From Flavobacterium johnsoniae UW101 (GTDB lineage: Bacteria; Bacteroidota; Bacteroidia; Flavobacteriales; Flavobacteriaceae), in the NCBI RefSeq assembly GCF_000016645.1, contig NC_009441.1, forward strand, positions 4,712,001 to 4,776,000: a DNA stretch of 64,000 bases, given 5' to 3'. This document shows positions 24,665 through 33,464 of this stretch, piece after piece (position 1 is the first letter of the stretch; each line of letters opens with the position of its first letter). Position numbers and translations under genes: made by a program. The notes beneath the pieces are model-generated. The model did not search any database and was not told the origin of the DNA. It saw only the letters and a list, made by a program, of their open reading frames with translations.

Positions 24665-26182
24665 CTAATTCTGAATCTGTGTGATTCTCATATAATCTTT
24701 CAAATATTTATCAGGGTCAGCTGCTGCATATTCATTTTCGGGTTCTGGAATCGTGTGAATTTGTGAATCTGTCACGGCCACTATGGCAGAACAAACGTAG
24801 ATTCCTATTTTTCCTTCGCTGTATTTAAAATCCAGTAAAGTCAGCTTTACGATTTCGTTAATCGAAAGTTCGTAATAATTTCCGTAACGGATTATCTTGA
24901 AATAAATTTGTTTGGTTTCGTGAATTTCAAATTGATTGGTCTGAATGTTTTCAAAAATGAAATTGTTCTTCACATCTTTTTCATTAAATCCCCAGGCTCT
25001 AAACTGCACAAAACCGTTCATAAAATCTATAGAAATATAATATCCTGTTCCTTCTTTATCACATTCAATTACAAATCCGGTTTTTCCCATTCCTTCTACA
25101 GCAAGTGTTCCTTCCCAGACAAAATCTACCGATGGTTTTTCGAAGCAGTAAATTTCATAACCGCTTCGGCATCCAAATCTCCATTTATTTTCATTCTCAA
25201 TTTCAAATTCGGCAGTTGGGTTTCCTAAAATAGGCATTGGCTGCGGAAGGTCTTTTTGCAAAATTGTCTTTTGGTACAAATTGTTCCAATGATGATAGGT
25301 TTTTAAAAGAAGCCTTCCGCTTTTATCTATATCCAATTCTTTTGGAGGCGGAATTACACGATGCGTATTTACATTTCCATCGGCAAAATAAAAATTATAA
25401 ATTAAAAAGTGGTCACCGTCTTTTACAACCCGCGCAGCATAATTTCCTTGTGGCAGCAATACATTATTATGAAAAGCACAATACTCTGATTTAAAATCAG
25501 GAGCCATCCAATATCGCACTTTAATATCTTCTCTAATGGAACCCAAAAGATAATGCGACCCTTTAATTTCGACAACGCAGGGACATTCAACATCATCATA
25601 TACATACGGAATATGAAGTGGTTTTTGAAGTACAAAACCTTCTTTTTCCAGCTTCGCAACTCCAATACAGCCGCGTCTGTAAGTTGGTCCAGAAGCGCTT
25701 CGGGCACAAATCAATAAATAATCTTCTCCCTGATAATGGTATTTAAAAGGATCTCGAAAACTAATCCATTCACGAGGATTATTTGACGGGCTTTCGTAAT
25801 GCGGTGCTTCACTTTTAAAAGGAAGTCCATGTAAGTTTTCTTTTTTCCAGATAATTAAATCTTTTGAAAACGCCCTTCCTATTTTCTGTTCGATTCCCTT
25901 ATCCTGACGTTTAAGTCCGGTATAATACATTTCATATCCTTTTCCACCTGATATTTTACTCACATGCATTGTCCACAACATATCATCATCCCATTCACCG
26001 GGTTCTCCAACCCAAAGAGCATTTTTTACTCTTTTCCATGAAAGTCCGTCTTTTGATACTGCGTGGGCAATATAATCGTGATTGGGAATAATCAGGTGAA
26101 ATAAATGATGTACACCATTTTCGTCTATAAATATATCAACGTCTCCTATTTCCCAGTTGCTAAATCCTGATCCTGAATACAT
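24665..26182 (-). CDS. GH32-like (clan GH-J) beta-fructosidase, probably cytoplasmic
   Basis: 505 residues with no signal peptide. The five-bladed propeller shows GH32-type landmarks. GDVDIFIDENGVHHLFHL aligns with the WMNDPNG nucleophile region, although the motif itself is altered. Next come AHAVSKDGLSWKRV, then ISFRDPF (RDP motif, about 141-145), then VECPCVVEI (EC motif with the acid/base Glu, about 198). The C-terminal ~150 residues form a beta-sandwich (VDFVWEGTLAVEG...GYYISIDFMNGFVQFRAWG). Sucrose or fructan hydrolysis is likely from the family and from the neighbouring sucrose-phosphate synthase/phosphatase gene. The deviating nucleophile motif means specificity is uncertain. Confidence 0.8.
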   Translation of the reverse strand: MYSGSGFSNWEIGDVDIFIDENGVHHLFHLIIPNHDYIAHAVSKDGLSWKRVKNALWVGEPGEWDDDMLWTMHVSKISGGKGYEMYYTGLKRQDKGIEQKIGRAFSKDLIIWKKENLHGLPFKSEAPHYESPSNNPREWISFRDPFKYHYQGEDYLLICARSASGPTYRRGCIGVAKLEKEGFVLQKPLHIPYVYDDVECPCVVEIKGSHYLLGSIREDIKVRYWMAPDFKSEYCAFHNNVLLPQGNYAARVVKDGDHFLIYNFYFADGNVNTHRVIPPPKELDIDKSGRLLLKTYHHWNNLYQKTILQKDLPQPMPILGNPTAEFEIENENKWRFGCRSGYEIYCFEKPSVDFVWEGTLAVEGMGKTGFVIECDKEGTGYYISIDFMNGFVQFRAWGFNEKDVKNNFIFENIQTNQFEIHETKQIYFKIIRYGNYYELSINEIVKLTLLDFKYSEGKIGIYVCSAIVAVTDSQIHTIPEPENEYAAADPDKYLKDYMRITQIQN

Positions 26183-26610
26183 TTTTACTACTTATTTAAT
26201 TGGTTGTTTATAATTTTATTTACTGTGAAAGCTCCGGAGGAGCATAATATTTATAGCATAATTTATTTTCATGCACATAAAGCTCCAGCGGAGCGGCATA
26301 TTTTAAACCATATATATTTCGCTCCGCTGGAGCTCAAAATCACGGTGTGCATATTGCGATATAAATTATGCTATAAATATTATGCTCCGCTGGAGCATTT
26401 TTCACATACATGATTATTTAATGTTTAATCCTCCTAATACCTTCAAAAGTTGTCGATTATTTAATTTTTTATTTGCTATGAAAGCTCCGGAGGAGCATAA
26501 TATTTATAGCATAATTTATTTTCATGTACATAAAGCTCCAGCGGAGCGGCATATTTTTAATCAATATATATTTCGCTTCTCTGGAGCATTTTCACATTAA
26601 ACCAACATTG
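26183..26610. repeat. Palindromic repeat cluster between GH32-like and SPS genes
   Basis: The gap holds no gene but is built of repeats. Copy 1 (about 26210-26334) and copy 2 (about 26463-26587) are direct repeats offset by 253 bp, nearly identical for about 110 bp. Each contains short palindromes GCTCCGGAGGAGC (26231-26243; 26484-26496) and GCTCCAGCGGAGC. A third, partial copy lies inverted at about 26357-26400 (ATAAATTATGCTATAAATAT then TATGCTCCGCTGGAGC). It looks like a nested REP/MITE-like element. It separates two co-directional sucrose genes and may limit read-through. Confidence 0.85.
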
Positions 26611-28788
26611 TTATTTAATTATTTTATAATGCTTTAATCCTTCTAAAATGCCTTCAGAAGCAAAAGTTTGGGCAACATAAATACTTTTGCTGGTTTCATA
26701 TTCTGCCAGTTCTGCGCTTCGGTTTCCTACTATAATGCCTTTTACGGGACCTCTAAACATATCAATATCGTTTCCTGAATCTCCGGCAGCAATTACATTA
26801 CTTAGCGGAATAGCCCATTTACGACATAAAAACTTTATCGCATTTCCTTTTGAAGCTCTTTTGGGAATAAAATCCAGAAACTGACCGTGACTTGGAATTA
26901 TATTTACTTTGTACCAGCCTGTTCCCAGAACCCGAATGAGTTCTTCATGGTCATAATGTTCTTTTTCGTAGTAATAAGAAATCTTATACGGATTCTGGGC
27001 GTTTTCTTCCTGAAGTTTAATCCATTTGACTTCTTTTAAGCGATTGACAATATCGTCTCTTTTCCAACGTCCGGCGAGGAATTTTGCCCAGCCTTTGTCC
27101 AGAATATAGTCTTTACCGTTTGTATAATAAATCTCTGTACCAACAGAACAAATTATAAAATCAGGAAGCGGAAACTGTTCTTCGTCTATAACTTTTTTTA
27201 CGAGCGTTAGATTTCTGCCGGAAGCCATGGCAAAAGCCATTTTTTCTGTACGGTTTACAAGATGTGTTTTTAATTCCTTTAATCCCGGATTGTTCAGTTT
27301 AGGTTCGATCAGCGTTCCGTCAATATCCGAAACTAATAAATGATCGATTTTCCTTTTCAAGCGGTCGACATTAATATTAGGATAATGCAGTTTTTTTATT
27401 CCTGCGCCAGATGACAAGGATAAATTTTCGTTGACCAATTCAACATATTGGTTAACGTGGCTCAGCCAGCTGTAATGTTTTTGAATGTTTATAGCGCCGT
27501 TATTCGAATAATATTTCCATTTATTTTCATCGGTCAGAATATTTCGAAGGGCTTTTTTAATTTGATTTTCGTCCTGCGGATCGACCAATTCTCCGTTCTG
27601 GCATACCGGAATAATTTCTGAAGGCCCGCCATTCTTCGTAACCACAACCGGAAGCCCTGAACTTGCCGATTCTATAACGGTTAAACCGAAATTTTCATGC
27701 AAGGCCAGATTGACAAATACGCCTCGTTTTTCAGCGGCATAACGATAGATAATTGAAACTTCATTTTCGACATCATGCTTTTTTGGAATCGCCATTTTTC
27801 CGTACAAATCGTATTTATCCATCAACAATAATAAATCGGTTAAAACGTCTTTTTCAGATTCCGGCATTTTGGCAATATCTTTACGGATTCCAGCAAAAAT
27901 GACCAGATTGGCAATACTCTGCAATTCTTTGTCTTTACCATAAACATCAATAAGCGTATGAAGATTTTTATGACGGTCTGGTCTCGAAAGCGCCAGAATA
28001 AAAGGTTTATGCGGATTGGTCAGGAATTTAGAAATGGTTTCTGAAACCCAGTATTTTCGCTGCGTTTCTTCCATTTGTTTGTCAATATCGGTTTCCTGAA
28101 AATAATAAGGAGCAAATTTTCTGGTGTCGATTCCGGGAGAAATAGCATGGTATTTTCCCATCTCAAAGTTTTTATAAATTTTGTAGGTTTCTATTTCCTG
28201 TTCTGTCGAAGTAACAATAAATTCAGATAATTCTAATGTTTTTTCTTCGGCAGCGATTCTTTGTTTAAACTTAAACTTTTTTTCAAGTTCTTCTTCGCTT
28301 AAACCGCTTTCGAGCAGTTTTTTCTTTTTATAAAAACCAAGCGAATGTCCTGTATGTGCAAAAGGAATATTTAAAACTGCCGATAATTCTGCCGCGGCAT
28401 ATCCGGCATCGCCATAATGCGAATGAATCCAGTCGGGAAAAATATTATGTGCTTTAATATGCTGTACAACGCCATTTACAAAAGTGTCAAGTCCTTCCCA
28501 TAATTGTTCTTTTGGTTTGTATTTTTTTCCCAGAAACGGGATTCGGCGTATATCTAATTTGTCATTAACTATTTCAACAGGAACTGCATATTCTGGCGAA
28601 AGTGCAGGATCATCAATTAATCTTGTAAATAAATGAACATGTTCTACATCTTTATGCTGTGATAAAAACTCGGCCAGTTCGTACACATATTTCGTCTGTC
28701 CGCCATTATCAGCATCCTTTCCTATTTCAAGACCTGACCCTTTTAAAAGTCCGTGTATATTAATTAATGATATTCGTAATTTTTTCAT
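26611..28788 (-). CDS. Sucrose-phosphate synthase fused to sucrose-phosphate phosphatase
   Basis: About 725 residues from ATG 28788 (MKKLRISLINIHGLLKG); ATGs at 28791 and 28800 are alternatives. The N-terminal ~460 residues are a GT-B glycosyltransferase of the SPS type: HGLLKGSGLEIGKDADNGGQ (UDP-glucose/Fru-6-P site), WIHSHYGDAGYAAAELS, TGHSLGFYKKKKLLESG, and the EX7E-type ENFGLTVIESASSGLPVV. The C-terminal ~240 residues are a HAD phosphatase of the SPP type, with motif I LLVSDIDGTLIEP (about 486) and motif IV GDSGNDIDMF (about 668). One chain should make sucrose-6-phosphate and dephosphorylate it to sucrose. It is cytoplasmic, and the GH32-like gene downstream completes a sucrose module. 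Confidence 0.9.
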   Translation of the reverse strand: MKKLRISLINIHGLLKGSGLEIGKDADNGGQTKYVYELAEFLSQHKDVEHVHLFTRLIDDPALSPEYAVPVEIVNDKLDIRRIPFLGKKYKPKEQLWEGLDTFVNGVVQHIKAHNIFPDWIHSHYGDAGYAAAELSAVLNIPFAHTGHSLGFYKKKKLLESGLSEEELEKKFKFKQRIAAEEKTLELSEFIVTSTEQEIETYKIYKNFEMGKYHAISPGIDTRKFAPYYFQETDIDKQMEETQRKYWVSETISKFLTNPHKPFILALSRPDRHKNLHTLIDVYGKDKELQSIANLVIFAGIRKDIAKMPESEKDVLTDLLLLMDKYDLYGKMAIPKKHDVENEVSIIYRYAAEKRGVFVNLALHENFGLTVIESASSGLPVVVTKNGGPSEIIPVCQNGELVDPQDENQIKKALRNILTDENKWKYYSNNGAINIQKHYSWLSHVNQYVELVNENLSLSSGAGIKKLHYPNINVDRLKRKIDHLLVSDIDGTLIEPKLNNPGLKELKTHLVNRTEKMAFAMASGRNLTLVKKVIDEEQFPLPDFIICSVGTEIYYTNGKDYILDKGWAKFLAGRWKRDDIVNRLKEVKWIKLQEENAQNPYKISYYYEKEHYDHEELIRVLGTGWYKVNIIPSHGQFLDFIPKRASKGNAIKFLCRKWAIPLSNVIAAGDSGNDIDMFRGPVKGIIVGNRSAELAEYETSKSIYVAQTFASEGILEGLKHYKIIK

Positions 28789-28956
28789 CATTTGGTGCAT
28801 TGTTATTTGAAAGTTCAATTTACTATGCCCATTCCGATAAAATAGAAATAATTACATTTAAAATTTACATAGTTCCCACATGAAAAGCCTCTGAAAACAT
28901 TTGATTTATTAAAACGAAATTGTAATTTATTAAGAAGAAAATCAGCTTTATAAACA

Positions 28957-28990
28957 AAAAACTCCCAATTATTTTGAGAGCTTTTTACTT
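28957..28990 (-). terminator. Imperfect terminator after LytTR regulator gene
   Basis: The plus strand reads AAAAACTCCCAA-TTATT-TTGAGAGCTTTTT. The arms pair with one mismatch and one bulge, and a T-run follows on the minus strand. It sits directly after the stop codon at 28992. Confidence 0.55.
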
Positions 28991-28991
28991 T

Positions 28992-29681
28992 TTAACTTAA
29001 CCAGTCACTTATTAGTTTTCTATAAGTTTCGCCTATTGGCAGAAATTCCCCGTTTGTCATCTTAATCTGGTTGCCTTCGATGACCTTGATTTTGTTTTTG
29101 GGAATAATAAACGAACGATGAATGCGCACAAATTGATTTAACGGCAGTTTCTCTAAAATGTCTTTCATATTCTCCAAAACCATAATTTTTTCATCTTTAG
29201 TATGAATTCGGATATAATCTTTTAAGCCTTCGATATACAAAATATGATCTGTCGCTATTTTATGGTGTTTTCTATCGGCTTTTACAAATAAATAATCTTC
29301 TGAATCCAGATTTTGAAAGGTTTCCTGCCAGCGTATAAATTTCTCAACACTTTGATAAAATCGATTAAAAACAATAGGTTTCAGCAGATAATCAATAACA
29401 TGGAACTGAAAAACATCTAAAGCATATTCCGGATACGCCGAAGTAATAATGAAATTGTGCTTTTGATTGAACATCTGCATTAATTCTAAACCGGTTAACT
29501 GCGGCATTTGGATATCGATAAAAACCAAGTCGACAGATTCGTTGTTTAGTATTTCAATGGCCTTAAAAACATCAGAATCGGCATATAAAACATTCAGCCT
29601 TGGCACTTTTGAGGCATAATCTGCCAGTAATTTTACTGCAAAAGGTTCGTCGTCTAATATGATACAATTTATTTTTTTCAT
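28992..29681 (-). CDS. LytTR family response regulator
   Basis: 229 residues. The receiver domain (about 1-120) has the acidic pair DD at 10-11, the phospho-acceptor Asp56 in VDLVFIDIQMP, and the conserved Lys in YLLKPI. The C-terminal LytTR DNA-binding domain (about 130-229) shows DYLFVKADRKHHKI, ILYIEGLKDYIRIHT, FVRIHRSFIIPKNKI and FLPIGETYR. Its ATG overlaps the kinase stop codon by 4 bp (ATGA), so the pair is translationally coupled. The divergent outer-membrane barrel gene, with a LytTR-spaced direct repeat in front of it, is the likeliest target. Confidence 0.95.
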   Translation of the reverse strand: MKKINCIILDDEPFAVKLLADYASKVPRLNVLYADSDVFKAIEILNNESVDLVFIDIQMPQLTGLELMQMFNQKHNFIITSAYPEYALDVFQFHVIDYLLKPIVFNRFYQSVEKFIRWQETFQNLDSEDYLFVKADRKHHKIATDHILYIEGLKDYIRIHTKDEKIMVLENMKDILEKLPLNQFVRIHRSFIIPKNKIKVIEGNQIKMTNGEFLPIGETYRKLISDWLS

Positions 29682-30700
29682 TTTAAATCTATTTCAAGTT
29701 CGGCTGTAAACTGATTGTTTTGGTTCGTAAATTTTATTTGATGTTTTTGCGGATAATATATTTCTAATCGTTTTTTGAGGTTTTCTAATCCAATTCCTCC
29801 CAGTTTGTCTTTTTTTTGTGTTCCAATATCATTTAGAACTTTAAAAATGAGTTTTTTGTCTTTTACTTTTAAATCAATTGTAATAGGATTTTCTGTAGAA
29901 GTTTTGCCGTGTTTTAAAGCATTTTCAATTAAAGGTGATAAAATATAAGGCGGAATTTCTTCGAACTCATTTTCGGTTTCGGTTTTCAAATCAACAAAAG
30001 CAGTTTCCTGATGTCTTAGTTGTTCGAGCTCGATATAAGCTTTTATATAATCGATTTCATCTGATAATTTAATCTTTTCTTTCTGCGATTCGTAAGTCGT
30101 AAACCGCATAATCTGACTCAGTTTTTCGATCGCTGTTAACGATTTGTCCGACTGAAAATAAACCATCGAATAAATATTATTGAGCGTATTAAAAATAAAA
30201 TGCGGGTTTATCTGGGCTTTCAAAAATTTAATCTCCGTGCTTTTGTTTTCTTCTAAAATAATCTGGTTGTACTCTAAAAGACGGATAAAATAAATAACAA
30301 ACCAAAGCAGGGAACTCAAAATAATCGGCATACTGCTGTATTGCAGATTATCGAACATATAATTTAAAAATGCAGTATTGGTATAATTTATTCTTTGAAA
30401 TAAAATATGAGTTATAACCTGCTCAATCAGCCATCTTAAAGCTGTAAAAAACAAATAAGAAACGAGAACGCCTGCAAAAAATCTTTTCCATTGAAAGGAT
30501 TTAAAAACGAATTTCATTACTGCGAAATAATGAAAATAGAAAGTAAGGATAAAAACAATCAGATAGGTTATAAAAAACAAATCCGGCACATAAAGTCTTG
30601 CTCGTATTGGGTTTTTAATGAATGTAAAATAGGCCATCAAAAACCAGTAGACAATATGAATTAGTATTTCTGCTTTTTTTGATAAAGTTCCCTTATGCAT
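29678..30700 (-). CDS. LytS/YehU-type sensor histidine kinase
   Basis: 340 residues from ATG 30700 (MHKGTLSKKAEILIH); the frame also holds an ATG at 30730. Four N-terminal membrane helices (about 10-150) are followed by a short coil. The His_kinase domain then shows FLKAQINPHFIFNTLNNIYSMV, where the His before FIFN is the phospho-acceptor, then YIELEQLR and the N-box PPYILSPLIENALKHG. The G-box reads GGIGLENLKKRLEIYY. There is no separate sensory domain, so the signal is probably sensed in or at the membrane. It pairs with the LytTR regulator that overlaps its 3' end. Confidence 0.93.
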   Translation of the reverse strand: MHKGTLSKKAEILIHIVYWFLMAYFTFIKNPIRARLYVPDLFFITYLIVFILTFYFHYFAVMKFVFKSFQWKRFFAGVLVSYLFFTALRWLIEQVITHILFQRINYTNTAFLNYMFDNLQYSSMPIILSSLLWFVIYFIRLLEYNQIILEENKSTEIKFLKAQINPHFIFNTLNNIYSMVYFQSDKSLTAIEKLSQIMRFTTYESQKEKIKLSDEIDYIKAYIELEQLRHQETAFVDLKTETENEFEEIPPYILSPLIENALKHGKTSTENPITIDLKVKDKKLIFKVLNDIGTQKKDKLGGIGLENLKKRLEIYYPQKHQIKFTNQNNQFTAELEIDLK

Positions 30701-30750
30701 GTTTTTGTAATTTTTTTCAAAGATATACATTCAAAAAAAAGCCCAAAACA

Positions 30751-30783
30751 GGGTTTGTAGATTATTCGCGGGGGTTTGTCGAT
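30751..30783. promoter_or_regulatory. Candidate LytTR binding site: 21-bp-period direct repeat
   Basis: GGGTTTGTAGAT (30751-30762) and GGGTTTGTCGAT (30772-30783) match at 11 of 12 positions and start exactly 21 bp apart, two helical turns. LytTR-domain regulators such as AgrA typically bind two 9-bp direct repeats with a 12-bp spacer, the same period. The site lies between the LytTR kinase/regulator operon and the divergent barrel gene, about 30 bp upstream of a TACAGTTTTG -7-like box at 30810-30819. Confidence 0.6.
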
Positions 30784-30840
30784 AAAAGTAGTTTTCAGCC
30801 TTTTTTCGATACAGTTTTGCAGGGTAATTAATTTAAAACC

Positions 30841-33222
30841 ATGAAAAAAATTATTCTTTTAGTATTTGTTCTTCTGTTTAAAATCAATTCTTTCGGTCAG
30901 CAATTTGAACTGAAAGGAAAAGTAGTAAATCAAAATAAAACTGCTGTCGAGTTTGTAATTGCCAGTTTATTAAAAGACAATAAAATACTTGTATCTGTTT
31001 CTACCGACAGCTTAGGGAATTTTGAAATGAAAGCTGCAAAAGGAACTTACAAACTGTTACTGGAACAATTTGGAACAGAATACCTCAACAAAGAAATTAT
31101 ACTTGACCAAAACATGGATTTTGGATTGATTGAAATTAAAGAAACGGTGCAGCTTGAAAGTGTGACGATACAATCAAGAAAAAAACTGGTTGAACAAAAG
31201 GTTGACCGACTTGTTTTTAATGTAGAAAACTCGGTAACAGCTGCCGGCGGAACTGCATTAGACGCACTAAAAGCAACTCCAACGGTTCGCGTGCAAAATG
31301 AAGTTATTTCAATTGTGGGTAAGGGAGAAATCCTGGTTATGATTGACGATCGTTTACAAAAAATGCCTCAGGAAGATTTGGCTGCATTTCTTAAATCTAT
31401 TCCGTCAGATAATATCAAAAGTATTGAAGTGATTACAACACCTCCGGCAAAATATGATGCTGAAGGCAACAGCGGATTAATTAATATTAAACTGAAAACG
31501 GCAAAAGCAAATTCATGGAATGCTAATATTGGAAGTGCGTACACACAAAAAACATACGCAGGCGGCAACCTTAACGGATTATTTACTTATAATCAAGATA
31601 GACTTTCTCTACAGACTTCTGTAAGCAAAGGAACAGGAAAGCTTTTAAGAACTTCTGAAAGTAAAATTTATTACCCAAATGAAGTATGGAAACAGCAAAC
31701 AGCCAATAAAACTAAAAACGATTTATTGAGTTTAAGTCTTGGAATAGATTATAAACTAAGTACTAAATGGTCTGCAGGAATGAGCTATCTGGGCAGTTTT
31801 AATAATAGAGTTTCTGCTAATAATCCGTTTACGACTATATATACTGATGATGCTGTAAACTCTTATATCGCATCTGATGTAAAAGCTGAAAATGCTCCAA
31901 AAATGAATTCTGTAAATCTTCATAATACTTTTGTTTTGGATAGTTTAGGAAAAAATATTTCGGTTGATCTTGATTATTTTAATTATCAAAAAGACGATTA
32001 CCGCTTTTTTTTCGGCAATGAATTAGATGCTGATAAGAATGTTATTTCTAACAGTTTTTTTTCTTCTACAAACAGCAATCTTAATAAAATAAACAATTAT
32101 TCAGCCGCTGTCGATTTTACCTTTCCTGCTGTCTGGGCCAATCTTAGTTTTGGTGCAAAGGCTTTTCATACCAACACAAATAACAATCTTGTGGTGTATG
32201 ATAATGAAACGGGAAATCCAGTTTTAAATACCAATCAGTCGAATGTGTTTAATTATAAAGAATACAATCAGGCTTTGTATTTTTCCGGAAGTAAAAAAAT
32301 AAATCCTAAATGGGAAACGCAGATTGGTCTGCGATTTGAAGCTACGCAGACAAAAGGTTTCTCAGAAAATTTAAACCAAACGAATACCAATAATTACATT
32401 AAACTATTTCCAACGGCTTACGTGACGTATGTACCGAATGAAAACAATACTTTTTCGTTGAATTACAGCCGAAGAATCCGCAGACCTGATTTTGATTATC
32501 TAAATCCGTTTGTTATTAAAACAAGTCCGTATTATTATTCAGAGGGAAATCCGTATTTGAAACCTTCTATTATTGATAATTTCGAGTTTTCATTTATTCG
32601 AAACCAAAAATGGGTGAATTCTGTTTATTTTTCTCAGGTTTCAGATTTCGGACAGGAATTATCAATTATCGATCCCGTTACAAACGTTACGAGAAGTACG
32701 CCTTTAAATTATGCTGATACATATCAAATTGGATTTTCGACTTCATATAATTTCAACAAATGGTCTTGGTGGAACAGTTTTACAGGTTTTAATCTGAACT
32801 ATCAAAATGTAAAATCTAAAACTGATTTTATAAATTCAATTGAAGGTTATAACGGGTATTTTTATACCAATAATGATTTTACGATAAACCATACCAAAAC
32901 TTTGTTTTTGGGTGTGAATTATGGGTTGCAGCTTCCGGGACGTTATCAGATTTTTAATATTTCGACTTTACATATTTTAGATGTTTCGGTTAAAGTTCTC
33001 ACTTTAAATAAAAAACTGGCGCTTACCATTGTTGGCGAAGATCTTTTAAATGCACAAAAACCATTAATTAGTTACCAATCAAACGGCATTAAAACCAATG
33101 CAAAAAGCTACAGCGATACAAGAGGTTTTAGAATTTCGTTAAGCTATAAATTTGGAAACCAAAAAATTCAGTCTAAACAAAGCAATTTCGGAAATGAAGA
33201 AGAAAGAAACAGGGCAAATTAA
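30841..33222 (+). CDS. TonB-dependent-receptor-like outer membrane beta-barrel protein
   Basis: 793 residues. A signal peptide (ends INSFGQ) is followed by a carboxypeptidase-regulatory-like domain (about 22-110; FELKGKVVNQNKTAVEFVIASL...STDSLGNFEMKAAKGTYKLLLEQFG). A plug-like domain comes next (about 120-215; SVTIQSRKKLVEQKVDRLVFNVENS, IEVITTPPAKYDAEGNSGLINI). A large barrel runs to the C-terminus (NYSRRIRRPDFDYLNPF, LNAQKPL, FRISLSYKFG). It belongs to the outer-membrane beta-barrel family related to TonB receptors but shows no clear TonB box. The divergent LytTR system and the direct repeat upstream suggest regulated expression. Substrate unknown. Confidence 0.9.
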   Translation: MKKIILLVFVLLFKINSFGQQFELKGKVVNQNKTAVEFVIASLLKDNKILVSVSTDSLGNFEMKAAKGTYKLLLEQFGTEYLNKEIILDQNMDFGLIEIKETVQLESVTIQSRKKLVEQKVDRLVFNVENSVTAAGGTALDALKATPTVRVQNEVISIVGKGEILVMIDDRLQKMPQEDLAAFLKSIPSDNIKSIEVITTPPAKYDAEGNSGLINIKLKTAKANSWNANIGSAYTQKTYAGGNLNGLFTYNQDRLSLQTSVSKGTGKLLRTSESKIYYPNEVWKQQTANKTKNDLLSLSLGIDYKLSTKWSAGMSYLGSFNNRVSANNPFTTIYTDDAVNSYIASDVKAENAPKMNSVNLHNTFVLDSLGKNISVDLDYFNYQKDDYRFFFGNELDADKNVISNSFFSSTNSNLNKINNYSAAVDFTFPAVWANLSFGAKAFHTNTNNNLVVYDNETGNPVLNTNQSNVFNYKEYNQALYFSGSKKINPKWETQIGLRFEATQTKGFSENLNQTNTNNYIKLFPTAYVTYVPNENNTFSLNYSRRIRRPDFDYLNPFVIKTSPYYYSEGNPYLKPSIIDNFEFSFIRNQKWVNSVYFSQVSDFGQELSIIDPVTNVTRSTPLNYADTYQIGFSTSYNFNKWSWWNSFTGFNLNYQNVKSKTDFINSIEGYNGYFYTNNDFTINHTKTLFLGVNYGLQLPGRYQIFNISTLHILDVSVKVLTLNKKLALTIVGEDLLNAQKPLISYQSNGIKTNAKSYSDTRGFRISLSYKFGNQKIQSKQSNFGNEEERNRAN

Positions 33223-33240
33223 TTTTGCCCTTATTTTTTT
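33212..33240 (+). terminator. Intrinsic terminator overlapping the barrel-gene stop
   Basis: GGGCAAA (33212-33218) pairs with TTTGCCC (33224-33230) and is followed by TTATTTTTTT. The stem overlaps the stop codon ending at 33222. Confidence 0.8.
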
Positions 33241-33344
33241 ATCAAAATTGATTTTCTGCCCAAAATACAGTGTTTCAAAACAAAAAAATGGTTGCATTTT
33301 ATAACTTGAAACATCTAAATAAATTTCTTACATCTTTCTTTATG

Positions 33345-33352
33345 TAAATTTG
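33345..33352 (+). promoter_or_regulatory. Candidate -7 box for the adhesin 2 operon
   Basis: TAAATTTG matches TAnnTTTG. It would give a leader of about 107 nt before ATG 33465. No -33 TTG is visible at the normal distance, so the call is tentative. Confidence 0.4.
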
Positions 33353-33464
33353 AAATCCCCACTCTACCCAGCCTAACGTCATTTTACCTGAATTTACAAC
33401 ATAAATTTATTAATATAACGTGGTTCTATAAATTGTTCGTGTCCACTTTTCAATCCCGAAGCCT

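Noticed and set aside
26204..26600. Two small plus-strand frames in the repeat cluster
   Set aside because: Both are translations of the two copies of the palindromic repeat (shared APEEHNIYSIIYFH segment), not genes.
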